64,000 nucleotides of DNA. Source: Glaciibacter superstes DSM 21135 (GTDB lineage: Bacteria; Actinomycetota; Actinomycetes; Actinomycetales; Microbacteriaceae). Shown here piece after piece: positions 1-7,437 of the stretch. Position 1 is the first letter of the stretch. Each line of letters starts with the position of its first letter. The position numbers were made by a program, and so were the translations under genes. Where the stretch lies: NCBI RefSeq assembly GCF_000421145.1, contig NZ_ATWH01000014.1, positions 1-64,000 on the forward strand, given 5' to 3'. The notes under the pieces are model-generated. The model ran no database searches and was not told the DNA's origin. It saw only the letters and a list, made by a program, of their open reading frames with translations.

Positions 1-1
1 C

Positions 2-814
2 GACCAAGACATTGAGAACCGTGAAGGCATCGAAGCCGGGGAGATCATCCCCGGCGCTGAACTCGACACCGAATACGCCGGCACCGCCCGGCCCATCGGC
101 GAGAAAAGGGCAGACATCCTCCGCGCCGCTTTGGAACGCATCACCCGCGATGCCGACACTCCCACCCTCGGCGGTGCAGCCCCCACCGTCATGGTCCACG
201 TCAACGCCCAAGACCTGGCCTCAAACACCGGTGTCGGCTGGATCGACGGTGTCGAAGACCCCATCAACCTGAAGACCGTGCGGCAAATGATGTGCGCCGG
301 CGGCTACCAAACCATCATCTACGGCGATGACGGCGACATCCTCCACCTCGGCGGCAAACAACGCTGCTTCACCACCAACCAACGCAAAGCCATCATCGCA
401 AGAGACGGCGGCTGCATCATCCCCGGCTGCAACGCACCCGTTTCCTGGGTCGAACTCCACCACGTCACCGAATGGGCCAAAGGCGGACCCACCGAAATCT
501 CAAACGGCGTCGCCCTCTGCTGGTACCACCACCACAGCATCGAAACCTCCGGCTGGAAAATCCGCATGGTAGGCGGTGTCCCGCAGATCAAGGCCCCCTA
601 CTGGATGGACCCCACCCAAATCTGGCGGCACACCAACGGCCACCGCGCCAACCACACAACTGACCCGAGCAACAGCCGACCCGGCACACTCGGAAACCTC
701 ACCGCGTATCGCAACAACCTCGCCACCTACCGCGACAACCTCGCCCAAGGCGACCCTGATCGCACCGGTCAAGGCACAACTGCGCCTACCGACGGCCCAC
801 CCCGCCGCGAATAG
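2..814 (+). CDS. HNH endonuclease domain protein (DUF222-type), C-terminal part
   Basis: The reading frame is open from the first bases of the window, so the gene starts upstream and only about 270 C-terminal residues are visible. The segment around residues 135-180 of this piece shows the HNH pattern: CIIPGC, then VELHHVTEWAKGG, then NGVALCWYHHHS, with two cysteines and the histidine pairs expected for a zinc-stabilised HNH fold. The preceding part resembles the end of a DUF222 domain. Such DUF222-HNH proteins occur in many copies in Microbacteriaceae and other actinobacteria; their biological role is unknown and many belong to dispersed families, possibly mobile. The tail after the HNH motif is Thr/Asn/Arg-rich and looks disordered. 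No neighbour links it to the sugar genes that follow. Confidence 0.85.
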   Translation, partial: DQDIENREGIEAGEIIPGAELDTEYAGTARPIGEKRADILRAALERITRDADTPTLGGAAPTVMVHVNAQDLASNTGVGWIDGVEDPINLKTVRQMMCAGGYQTIIYGDDGDILHLGGKQRCFTTNQRKAIIARDGGCIIPGCNAPVSWVELHHVTEWAKGGPTEISNGVALCWYHHHSIETSGWKIRMVGGVPQIKAPYWMDPTQIWRHTNGHRANHTTDPSNSRPGTLGNLTAYRNNLATYRDNLAQGDPDRTGQGTTAPTDGPPRRE

Positions 815-848
815 GCCCCGCCCGCGCTGAGTCTCGGTTGTGTATCGT

Positions 849-1064
849 TCAGCCTGCCGCAGCGCCGCCGCTGCTGCTGCTGCTCACAGCTTGCCGTAGA
901 AAACTGCCCTGGTCGATGTCCCGAGAGGCTTTGCGCAATGCCTCTGCAATCTCGGGATCGCTGCCCTCAAGATCCCTGGCCCGACGATCGATGGCTGCCC
1001 GGCGCGACAACAGGGTGATCAGCAGAACAACGCCAACCGAAACGATGCCCACTATCCACTCCAT
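849..1064 (-). CDS. small single-pass membrane protein, unknown function
   Basis: A 71-residue protein. An ATG at 1064 is preferred over the longer in-frame start at 1115 because a GAGAGGGGGG ribosome-binding stretch lies just upstream of it. The N-terminus is one hydrophobic segment (residues about 3-20, IVGIVSVGVVLLITLL), followed by a charged, probably cytoplasmic helix and a Ser/Gly/Ala tail encoded by a run of CTG/CAG triplets. I do not recognise a family. It stands alone, convergent with the HNH gene and divergent from the rhamnose transport operon. Confidence 0.5.
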   Translation of the reverse strand: MEWIVGIVSVGVVLLITLLSRRAAIDRRARDLEGSDPEIAEALRKASRDIDQGSFLRQAVSSSSSGGAAAG

Positions 1065-1145
1065 CGCGCGCCCCCCTCTCGGCGTGGTCCTCAGGCCATA
1101 CCGCATTCGGATCATGAAGAAGCTGTCAGAAAGGGCCTCCGCGCC

Positions 1146-1173
1146 TTGACCGGCGCGATCGCCCGGTCATAGA
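1146..1173 (+). promoter_or_regulatory. putative sigma70-type promoter of the rhamnose importer operon
   Basis: TTGACC (1146-1151) and CATAGA (1168-1173) are spaced by 16 bp. The LacI-type operator at 1195-1206 lies just downstream, where a bound repressor would block initiation or elongation. Assigned by eye from consensus. Confidence 0.4.
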
Positions 1174-1194
1174 GTGCAGTCGCCCGGATCGTCT

Positions 1195-1206
1195 TGAATC
1201 GATTCA
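1195..1206. promoter_or_regulatory. LacI-family operator, rhamnose regulon site 1
   Basis: TGAATCGATTCA is a perfect 12-bp palindrome of LacI-family type (central CG). It matches five other sites in this window (14839, 14914, 20209, 21441, 21950), all in front of rhamnose-related genes. It sits about 90 bp before the importer ATPase start. Confidence 0.65.
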
Positions 1207-1293
1207 GCATTGCACGAGAAAATACACCAAGCACCACGCACCACGCACTCCAGCACCCACAGCAGCACCTCACCGCGGAGGACCCGGCCCCCA

Positions 1294-2796
1294 ATGTCAC
1301 AGCCCCTGCTCTCCCTCACCGGAGCAGCCAAGACCTTCGGCCCCGTCGTCGCCCTCGCCGATGGAACCATCGAAATCCTGCCAGGTGAGATCCACGCCCT
1401 CGTCGGCGAGAACGGCGCGGGCAAGTCGACCCTGGTGAAGATCCTGGCCGGGCTCTACCACCCAGACGCCGGCGCGTTCACCGTCTCCGCCGCATCCGTC
1501 GCCTTTCGCAACGTCGCAGACAGCAAGGCGGCCGGCATCTCCGTCATCTACCAGGAGCCGACCCTCTTTCCCGACCTCACGGTCGCTGAGAACATCTTCA
1601 TCGGTCGCCAGCCCAAAGGCGCCCTCGGGCTCATCAGCAAGAACCGCATGCGCCAGGCCGCACGCGATCTCTTCGCCCGCCTCGGCGTGCCGATCGACCC
1701 AGACCGCATCGCAGAGGGTCTCTCCATCGCCGACCAGCAGATCATCGAGATCGCCAAGGCGATCTCGCTTGACGCCAAAGTCCTGATCATGGACGAACCG
1801 ACCGCCGCGCTCTCCGGTGTCGAGGTCGAGCGCCTGTTCCAGGTCGCCCGCAGCCTGCGCGAGGCCGGCGCAGGCATCCTCTTCATCTCCCACCGCTTCG
1901 ACGAAGTCTTCGCCCTCTCCGATCGCATCACCGTGATGCGCGACGGGCGATACGTCGCCACGCACACCACGGCAGACGTGACGACGGATGCCATCGTGCG
2001 CGAGATGGTCGGCCGAGACATCGGCGCCCTGTTCCCAAAATCACACTCCGAGATCGGCGACGTTGTGCTCCACGTCGAAGACCTCGGCCGAGCCGGTGTC
2101 TTCACGAACATCAGCTTCGAGGTCAGGGCGGGCGAGGTCGTGGCCCTCGCCGGCCTCGTCGGCGCCGGCCGCACCGAAGTCGCCCGCGCCGTCTTCGGCA
2201 TCGACCCCTATGACAGCGGCAGCGTCAGTTTCCTCGGCACCAGGCTGAAGCGGCACGACCCGCAAGCTGCCATCGACGCCGGCATGGGATTCGTGCCAGA
2301 AGACCGCCGCAAACAGGGTCTCGTCATGGACCTCTCCGTCGCCCGCAACGCCACCCTCACCCTGCGCAACTCGCTCGCCCGCTTCGGCATCATCAGCGCC
2401 GGTGCAGAGCGCCGCGCCGCCGAAGAGTGGACCGCCAGGCTGCAGGTCAAGACCGGCTCGCAGGAGTACGCGGTCTCCACCCTCTCCGGCGGAAACCAGC
2501 AGAAGGTCGTGCTGGCCAAGTGGCTTGCGACCGAACCGAAGTTCCTCATTGTTGATGAACCGACCCGCGGCATCGACATCGGCACCAAGAGCGAAGTGCA
2601 CCGTCTCCTCTCCGACCTCGCCGCACGTGGCATCGCCATCCTGATGATCTCGAGCGAACTGCCAGAAGTGCTCGGCATGGCCGACCGTGTTCTCGTGATG
2701 CACGAGGGGCGCATCACCGCCCAGCTCGACAGGGCGGATGCGACGCCGGAGACCGTTATGCACGCAGCAACAGCATCCCTGGAGGGCGCGAAGTGA
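1294..2796 (+). CDS. rhaT: sugar ABC importer ATPase, rhamnose type (RhaT of Rhizobium naming)
   Basis: A 500-residue double-ATPase of the RbsA/XylG class that powers uptake by the two permeases encoded next. The first half has Walker A GENGAGKST (about residues 40-48) and Walker B LIMDEPTAALSG. The second half starts with GLVGAGRTEVARAVFG, has the signature LSGGNQQK and Walker B LIVDEPTRGID, as usual for this class. The ATG at 1294 is chosen because GCGGAGGAC lies about 12 bp upstream and because the sequence before it in the same frame is a low-complexity leader. The stop overlaps the next start (GTGA at 2793). Assignment to rhamnose rests on the locus and on the RhaS-like binding protein. 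In E. coli the name rhaT denotes an unrelated symporter. Confidence 0.85.
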   Translation: MSQPLLSLTGAAKTFGPVVALADGTIEILPGEIHALVGENGAGKSTLVKILAGLYHPDAGAFTVSAASVAFRNVADSKAAGISVIYQEPTLFPDLTVAENIFIGRQPKGALGLISKNRMRQAARDLFARLGVPIDPDRIAEGLSIADQQIIEIAKAISLDAKVLIMDEPTAALSGVEVERLFQVARSLREAGAGILFISHRFDEVFALSDRITVMRDGRYVATHTTADVTTDAIVREMVGRDIGALFPKSHSEIGDVVLHVEDLGRAGVFTNISFEVRAGEVVALAGLVGAGRTEVARAVFGIDPYDSGSVSFLGTRLKRHDPQAAIDAGMGFVPEDRRKQGLVMDLSVARNATLTLRNSLARFGIISAGAERRAAEEWTARLQVKTGSQEYAVSTLSGGNQQKVVLAKWLATEPKFLIVDEPTRGIDIGTKSEVHRLLSDLAARGIAILMISSELPEVLGMADRVLVMHEGRITAQLDRADATPETVMHAATASLEGAK

Positions 2797-3851
2797 CCAA
2801 TACGCCCACAACTCAGTCCCCCGCCCCGCAGGGCCAGACCGTAGCACGGCCTGAGAGCAGGAAATCTGCACTCGGCAGCCTCATTCGACTCCGCGAAGTG
2901 CCGGTGACGGTCGCACTCATCGCGCTGGTACTCATCACCTACGCGGCGAACCCGCTGTTCCTCGGCGCGCAGGGGGTGAAGGACCTACTGCTGAACGCCA
3001 CCATCATGATCATCCTCGCCGTCGGCCAGACGCTGGTCATCGTCACCAGGAACATCGACCTGTCCGTCGGCTCGATTCTCGGCCTCGTCGCTTTCTTCAC
3101 CGGAACCCTGTTCGCGACGGTTCCCGGCATCCCGATCATCGTCGTCTTTGTTGCCGGCATGGCGCTCGGCGCCGTGCTCGGCGCGGTCAACGGCCTGCTG
3201 GTCACCGTTGCCAAGGTGCCCGCCTTGGTGATCACCCTCGGTACCCTCTACATCTACCGCGGCCTGAACAACGCCTGGGCCGGAGGAACGCAATACTTCG
3301 CCGACGACCGCCCGGATGAGTTCGGAGCGCTGTCGGTCGACACCGTGCTCGGCTTCCCGCTGATCACCCTCATCGCCATCCTCGTGGTCATCGCCGTTGC
3401 GGTGTACATGGTCGGCACCAGGCCGGGTCGCGACCTCTATGCGATCGGCTCCGACCCGGCGGCGGCCGAACTCTTCGGCATCCCCGTCGCGCGGCGCGTC
3501 TTCCTGGCCTTCCTGGCCAACGGCGTGCTCGCGGGGCTCGCCGGTGTGCTCTACGCCAGCCGCTTCAACTCTGTCGGTGCCACCACCGGCACCGGCATGG
3601 AACTCGACGTCGTCGCCGCAGCGGTCGTCGGTGGCGTCGCAATCTTCGGCGGCAGCGGCTCCGTTGCCGGAGCGGCCATCGGCGCGGTTCTGCTGACCAC
3701 CATCACCAGTGCCCTGACGGCCCTCAGGGTCGACAAGTTCTGGCAGCAGGCGATCGTCGGCGTGCTGATTCTGGCGGCCATCGTCATCGACCGGCTCGCC
3801 GGCATCCGAACAGCCAGAAAGCTCAGAGAGAGCGAGGCGCGCGATGTCTGA
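2793..3851 (+). CDS. rhaP: sugar ABC importer permease (RhaP-type)
   Basis: A 352-residue integral membrane permease of the RbsC/XylH family that forms half of the sugar channel. About ten hydrophobic helices are visible, with the family segment GQTLVIVTRNIDLSVGSILG near residues 70-90, a pattern typical of rhamnose and autoinducer-2 type permeases. The N-terminal ~35 residues are polar. Translation starts at a GTG that overlaps the ATPase stop by four bases, so the two are probably translationally coupled. The permease pair and the ATPase together match the RhaSTPQ layout of Rhizobium. Confidence 0.85.
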   Translation: MTNTPTTQSPAPQGQTVARPESRKSALGSLIRLREVPVTVALIALVLITYAANPLFLGAQGVKDLLLNATIMIILAVGQTLVIVTRNIDLSVGSILGLVAFFTGTLFATVPGIPIIVVFVAGMALGAVLGAVNGLLVTVAKVPALVITLGTLYIYRGLNNAWAGGTQYFADDRPDEFGALSVDTVLGFPLITLIAILVVIAVAVYMVGTRPGRDLYAIGSDPAAAELFGIPVARRVFLAFLANGVLAGLAGVLYASRFNSVGATTGTGMELDVVAAAVVGGVAIFGGSGSVAGAAIGAVLLTTITSALTALRVDKFWQQAIVGVLILAAIVIDRLAGIRTARKLRESEARDV

Positions 3852-4956
3852 TTCCACCCGCACTGCCGCCGCCAATGCCAATGCCAATGCCAATGCTGCC
3901 GCCGCTCCGGCTGCAGACACCACCAAGACCATCTCCACGCTCGGCAAGGGCCGCACGGGGGCCGCGCGCATCCTGCTCGGCCGCGACGCCATCATGATCT
4001 ACGCCGTTGTCGTGTTCGTGCTCTACGCGTGCATCGCCATCCCCCGGTTCGCGTCTCCGGTCACTGTGGGCTTCCTGCTCCTCGACGTGATCCCCGTGCT
4101 GCTCATCGCCCTGCCGATGACGCTGGTGATCATCACCGGCGAGATCGACCTGTCGGTCGCCAGCATCGCCGGGCTCACCAGCGCGCTGATGGGTGTGCTG
4201 TGGGAGGCCGGGCTCGACATCGGCACCGTTCTGGTACTCAGCCTGGTCGCCGGGGTGCTCGCCGGCGCCTTCAACGGATTCCTGATAGCGGTGGTCGGGC
4301 TTCCCTCGCTCGCGGTCACGATCGGCACGCTCGCCCTGTTCCGCGGGCTAGCGCTGGTCGTCATCGGCGACAACGCGGTGGCCAACTTCCCGCCTGAGCT
4401 GACCGGTCTCTTCACGTCGAAGCTCGGCGCAACCGGCATTCCGACCGTCATGATCGGCGTGGTCGTCGTCGCCCTGTTCTTCGGGGTTCTGCTGCACATG
4501 ACGCCGTTCGGTCGTGGCCTGTACGCCCTCGGCTTCAGCAAGGAAGCGGCGACCTTCGTCGGTATCAAGGTGAACCGGGCCAAGTTCTGGCTGTTCGTCG
4601 GCACAGGTTCCGTCTCGGCACTCGCCGGCATCTACTGGACGCTCCGCTACTCGAGCGCTCGCAGCGACAACGCGAGCGGCCTCGAACTCACCGTGATCGC
4701 AGCCGTACTCCTCGGCGGGGTATCGATCTTCGGCGGCAAGGGGTCGATCCCCGGGGTCATCGCGGGTGTGCTTCTGATCGGCACGATCAACTACGCACTC
4801 CGACTCGGCCGCATTTCGGATGTCGTACTGATCATCGTCACCGGAACGCTGCTCATCGCATCCGTCGTCGCCCCCAGCATCTTCGCCGCATTCACCCGCT
4901 GGCAACACGACAGACGGGTGCGAAGAAGTCTTCCCCAGGCAGCACCTCGGGAGTAA
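3844..4956 (+). CDS. rhaQ: sugar ABC importer permease (RhaQ-type)
   Basis: A 370-residue permease paralogous to the preceding one, with the matching segment TLVIITGEIDLSVASIAGL. It overlaps the end of the preceding gene by eight bases. The N-terminus carries an (Asn-Ala)n stretch encoded by four GCCAAT units (3871-3894), a likely replication-slippage tract outside the membrane domain. The C-terminus is basic (DRRVRRSLP), compatible with a cytoplasmic end. Together with the gene before it, it forms the heterodimeric channel; the binding protein gene follows after 39 bp. Confidence 0.85.
   Translation: MSDSTRTAAANANANANAAAAPAADTTKTISTLGKGRTGAARILLGRDAIMIYAVVVFVLYACIAIPRFASPVTVGFLLLDVIPVLLIALPMTLVIITGEIDLSVASIAGLTSALMGVLWEAGLDIGTVLVLSLVAGVLAGAFNGFLIAVVGLPSLAVTIGTLALFRGLALVVIGDNAVANFPPELTGLFTSKLGATGIPTVMIGVVVVALFFGVLLHMTPFGRGLYALGFSKEAATFVGIKVNRAKFWLFVGTGSVSALAGIYWTLRYSSARSDNASGLELTVIAAVLLGGVSIFGGKGSIPGVIAGVLLIGTINYALRLGRISDVVLIIVTGTLLIASVVAPSIFAAFTRWQHDRRVRRSLPQAAPRE
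3871..3894 (+). repeat. GCCAAT x4 microsatellite in the permease N-terminus
   Basis: Four perfect tandem copies of the hexamer GCCAAT encode Ala-Asn repeats in the extramembrane N-terminus. Changes in copy number would keep the reading frame. Confidence 0.85.
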
Positions 4957-4995
4957 CCAACGCCTGCACCAGGGCGTTCTATGAAAGGAAAGACA

Positions 4996-6087
4996 ATGGA
5001 GTTGATTCGCAATTACACCAAGCGAGGCAACACAGGGAAGCGTAGAGCCGCGCGCCGCATCGCGTCGTTCGCCGCCATCGCCACCTCGCTTGCCCTCATC
5101 GCCACCGGCTGTGCCAGCGGCGCCGACACATCAGGCGGAGGCGAAACCAGCGGCGACGCAGGCGGCGACCTCAGCATCACGTTCATCCCGAAGCAGTTGA
5201 ACAACCCGTACACCGATGTTGTCCTCGGCGGCGGCGAAGAAGGCGCTGAAGAGGCCGGCTTCGCAGCGACCGAGATTGTCGGCCCGCTCGAGGCGAGCGC
5301 CTCCAGCCAGGTGTCGTTCATCAACGCTGAGACGCAGGCGGGCACCAACGTCATCGTCATCGCCGCGAACGATCCGGATGCCGTCGGCCCGGCACTCGAG
5401 GAGGCTCGCAGTGCGGGCGCCAAGATCGTGGCGTTCGACTCCGACACCAACCCGAAGTACCGCGACGTCTTCATCAGCCAGGTCGTGGCGAAGGGTGTGG
5501 CACTGATCCAGGTCAAGCTGATCGCGGAGCAGATCGGCGGTGCGGGCGAGATCGCCATCCTGTCGGCGACGGCAAACGCGACCAACCAGAACGAGTGGAT
5601 CAAGTTCATGGAGGAGGAGTTGGCCTCCAACCCCGAGTACAAGGACATCAAGCTGGTCACCACGGTCTACGGCGACGACGACGACACCAAGTCGTTCCAG
5701 GAGGCCCAGGGCCTGATGCAGGCGTACCCGAACCTGAAGGGCATCATCTCGCCCACGACGGTCGGCATCGCGGCGACGGCTCGTTACCTGTCCACGTCTG
5801 AGTACAAGGGCAAGGTCGCGCTGACCGGTCTCGGCCTGCCGAACGAGATGCGTCCGTTCGTCAAGGATGGCACCGTCACCGAGTTCGCGCTCTGGGACCC
5901 GGCACAGCTCGGCTACGTTGCCGCGTTCGCCGGAAAGGCACTGGCAGATGGCACCATCACCGGCGCTGAAGGCGACACCTTCGAAGCCGGAGAGCTCGGC
6001 GAGCGCGAGGTCGGTGAGGGCGGCGTCGTCATCGTCGGCCCGCCGACCCAGTTCACGGCAGACAACATCGACGAGTACGACTTCTAA
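4996..6087 (+). CDS. rhaS: rhamnose-type ABC importer substrate-binding lipoprotein
   Basis: A 363-residue periplasmic-binding-protein-like domain (RbsB/peripla_BP_4 class), secreted and lipid-anchored: a basic N-terminus, a hydrophobic segment, then the lipobox IATGC. The mature start FIPKQLNNPYTDVVLGG resembles RhaS proteins that bind L-rhamnose. The ATG at 4996 is preferred over 4981 because AAAGGAAAG lies seven bases upstream of it; the same arrangement occurs at the other sugar-binding lipoprotein at 14696. A long inverted repeat follows the stop. In E. coli, rhaS names an AraC regulator, which this is not. Confidence 0.85.
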   Translation: MELIRNYTKRGNTGKRRAARRIASFAAIATSLALIATGCASGADTSGGGETSGDAGGDLSITFIPKQLNNPYTDVVLGGGEEGAEEAGFAATEIVGPLEASASSQVSFINAETQAGTNVIVIAANDPDAVGPALEEARSAGAKIVAFDSDTNPKYRDVFISQVVAKGVALIQVKLIAEQIGGAGEIAILSATANATNQNEWIKFMEEELASNPEYKDIKLVTTVYGDDDDTKSFQEAQGLMQAYPNLKGIISPTTVGIAATARYLSTSEYKGKVALTGLGLPNEMRPFVKDGTVTEFALWDPAQLGYVAAFAGKALADGTITGAEGDTFEAGELGEREVGEGGVVIVGPPTQFTADNIDEYDF

Positions 6088-6114
6088 TCGGCTGCATTTT
6101 CCGATAGTGAGTCA

Positions 6115-6160
6115 CCGGTCCGGTGTGGCGAGTGCGCATGCATTCTCCATACCGGACCGG
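6115..6160. terminator. inverted repeat after the rhamnose importer operon
   Basis: CCGGTCCGGT (6115-6124) pairs with ACCGGACCGG (6151-6160), a perfect 10-bp stem with a 26-nt loop, 28 bp after the binding-protein stop. No T-run follows, so it may stabilise the upstream mRNA or partly terminate it. Confidence 0.45.
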
Positions 6161-6217
6161 GTGTTTACTACTGTGGAGGAATGATCGATCGCGGTCGACC
6201 CATTGGAGGTTCACAGA

Positions 6218-6679
6218 ATGGCGCAGGCGAAGACAGACAAGAAGAAGTCGGCTCCGAAGAAGTCGGCTCCGAAGAAGACAGCCCCGAAGAAGGCCACAGC
6301 GGGGAAGAAGGCAGAAGCGAAGAAGGCCCTCGCCCGCGCTGAGAAGTCGGTGCAGGCGGCCAATAAGGCTGTGAGCGTTTCAAGCAAGAAGCTGCGCAAG
6401 AAGGCAGTAGCACTGTCGAACCAGACCGAGAAGCTGGCGGCGAAGCACGCGAAAGCGGCACGGCAGCTTGCAACAGAGGCAAAGAAGGCAGACGCCGAGG
6501 CTGCGTCGGCACCGAGGACGGCACCGAAAACGGCACCAAAGACGGCACCAAAGAAGTCGCAGCCCGCCACCCCGACCCTGGTCGAATTGCGGCAGCAAGC
6601 CAAGGCGAAGAAGATCACCGGATACTCCCGCCTCAACAAGGCTGCCTTGCTCACGGCACTCAATTCGTCGCAGCCGTGA
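6218..6679 (+). CDS. lysine/alanine-rich protein with a Rho_N-like C-terminal motif
   Basis: A 153-residue, strongly basic protein. Residues 1-35 are repeats of the Lys-Lys-Ser-Ala-Pro type, encoded partly by a directly repeated 15-bp unit (near 6241-6270). Residues 35-90 are a helical Lys/Ala segment resembling the tail of histone H1-like or AlgP-like proteins, followed by Pro/Lys repeats. The last 35 residues (TLVELRQQAKAKKITGYSRL...) match the short helix-extended-helix of Rho termination factor N-terminal or SAP-type domains, which bind nucleic acid. GGAGG lies upstream of the chosen ATG. The stop overlaps the ParA start (GTGA), suggesting the two act together. Probably a DNA- or RNA-binding protein; the exact role is unknown. 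Confidence 0.7.
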   Translation: MAQAKTDKKKSAPKKSAPKKTAPKKATAGKKAEAKKALARAEKSVQAANKAVSVSSKKLRKKAVALSNQTEKLAAKHAKAARQLATEAKKADAEAASAPRTAPKTAPKTAPKKSQPATPTLVELRQQAKAKKITGYSRLNKAALLTALNSSQP

Positions 6680-7437
6680 AAGTCGTCGCTGTCTACAGCA
6701 CCAAAGGCGGTGTCGGTAAAACAACGGCGGCCGTGAACCTGGCGTGGGAGGCGGCAAAGGAGTTCCGGGTGCTGCTCTGGGATCTCGATCCCCAGGGGGC
6801 GGCAACCTTCCTGCTGCAAGTGAAGCCGAAGGTGAAGGGTGGCGTTGGCGCTCTCGTCGCCGGCAAGAACAAGGTGGCCGGCGCCATCCGCTCGACCAGT
6901 CACAACAACCTCGACGTGCTTCCGGGAGATGCGAGCTACCGCGATCTCGATCTCGTCTTCGACCACGCGAAGAAGTCGGAGCAGAGGGTCGCTAAGGTCC
7001 TCGAGCAGGTCGCCGACGATTACGATGTGGTCATCCTCGACTGCCCGCCCGGCGCGGCGCTGGTCGCTGAGAACGCGGTGTTCTCCGCGAACGCGGTTGT
7101 AGTGCCGCTCGTGCCATCGCCGTTGTCGATGCGATCACTGGAGCAGGTCACCCAATTCGTGGCGGAATCCGTGTCGACTGCTCCTGTCGTGGCGTTCCTG
7201 TCGATGGTCGATCGTCGAAAGAAGCTTCACAGGGAGGCGGTCGAACACTTGCCGCTGGCGCAGGCGTCGGTGACGGATGTTGTGGTTCCGGCCACCGTTC
7301 AGATTGAACGGATGGGCGCAGCGAGAGCACCGATCGCGAGCTACGCACCGGCCGTCGAGGCAGCTCTCGCGTACGGCGAGCTGTGGAAGCGCGTCCAGGC
7401 GACCGTGAAAGCCAAAGTGCGGAAGCGCAAGCACTGA
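6676..7437 (+). CDS. ParA/MinD-family ATPase
   Basis: A 253-residue P-loop ATPase of the ParA type. It shows the deviant Walker A KGGVGKTTAAVNLA at residues 9-22, DLDPQGAAT near residue 37 and the Walker B segment VVILDCPPGAALVAENAV near residue 115. Family members form ATP-dependent dimers that bind DNA non-specifically and position cargo such as plasmids, nucleoids or enzyme complexes. It starts with a GTG that overlaps the stop of the basic protein gene. No ParB gene or parS-like site is visible nearby, so the Lys-rich neighbour is the likely partner. It ends one base into the start of the sugar-isomerase-like gene. Confidence 0.85.
   Translation: MKVVAVYSTKGGVGKTTAAVNLAWEAAKEFRVLLWDLDPQGAATFLLQVKPKVKGGVGALVAGKNKVAGAIRSTSHNNLDVLPGDASYRDLDLVFDHAKKSEQRVAKVLEQVADDYDVVILDCPPGAALVAENAVFSANAVVVPLVPSPLSMRSLEQVTQFVAESVSTAPVVAFLSMVDRRKKLHREAVEHLPLAQASVTDVVVPATVQIERMGAARAPIASYAPAVEAALAYGELWKRVQATVKAKVRKRKH

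Noticed and set aside
1297..2871. Long open frames on the minus strand opposite the importer ATPase gene
   Set aside because: They are antisense shadows caused by high GC; they lack ribosome-binding sites and known motifs, and the plus strand encodes a complete ATPase.
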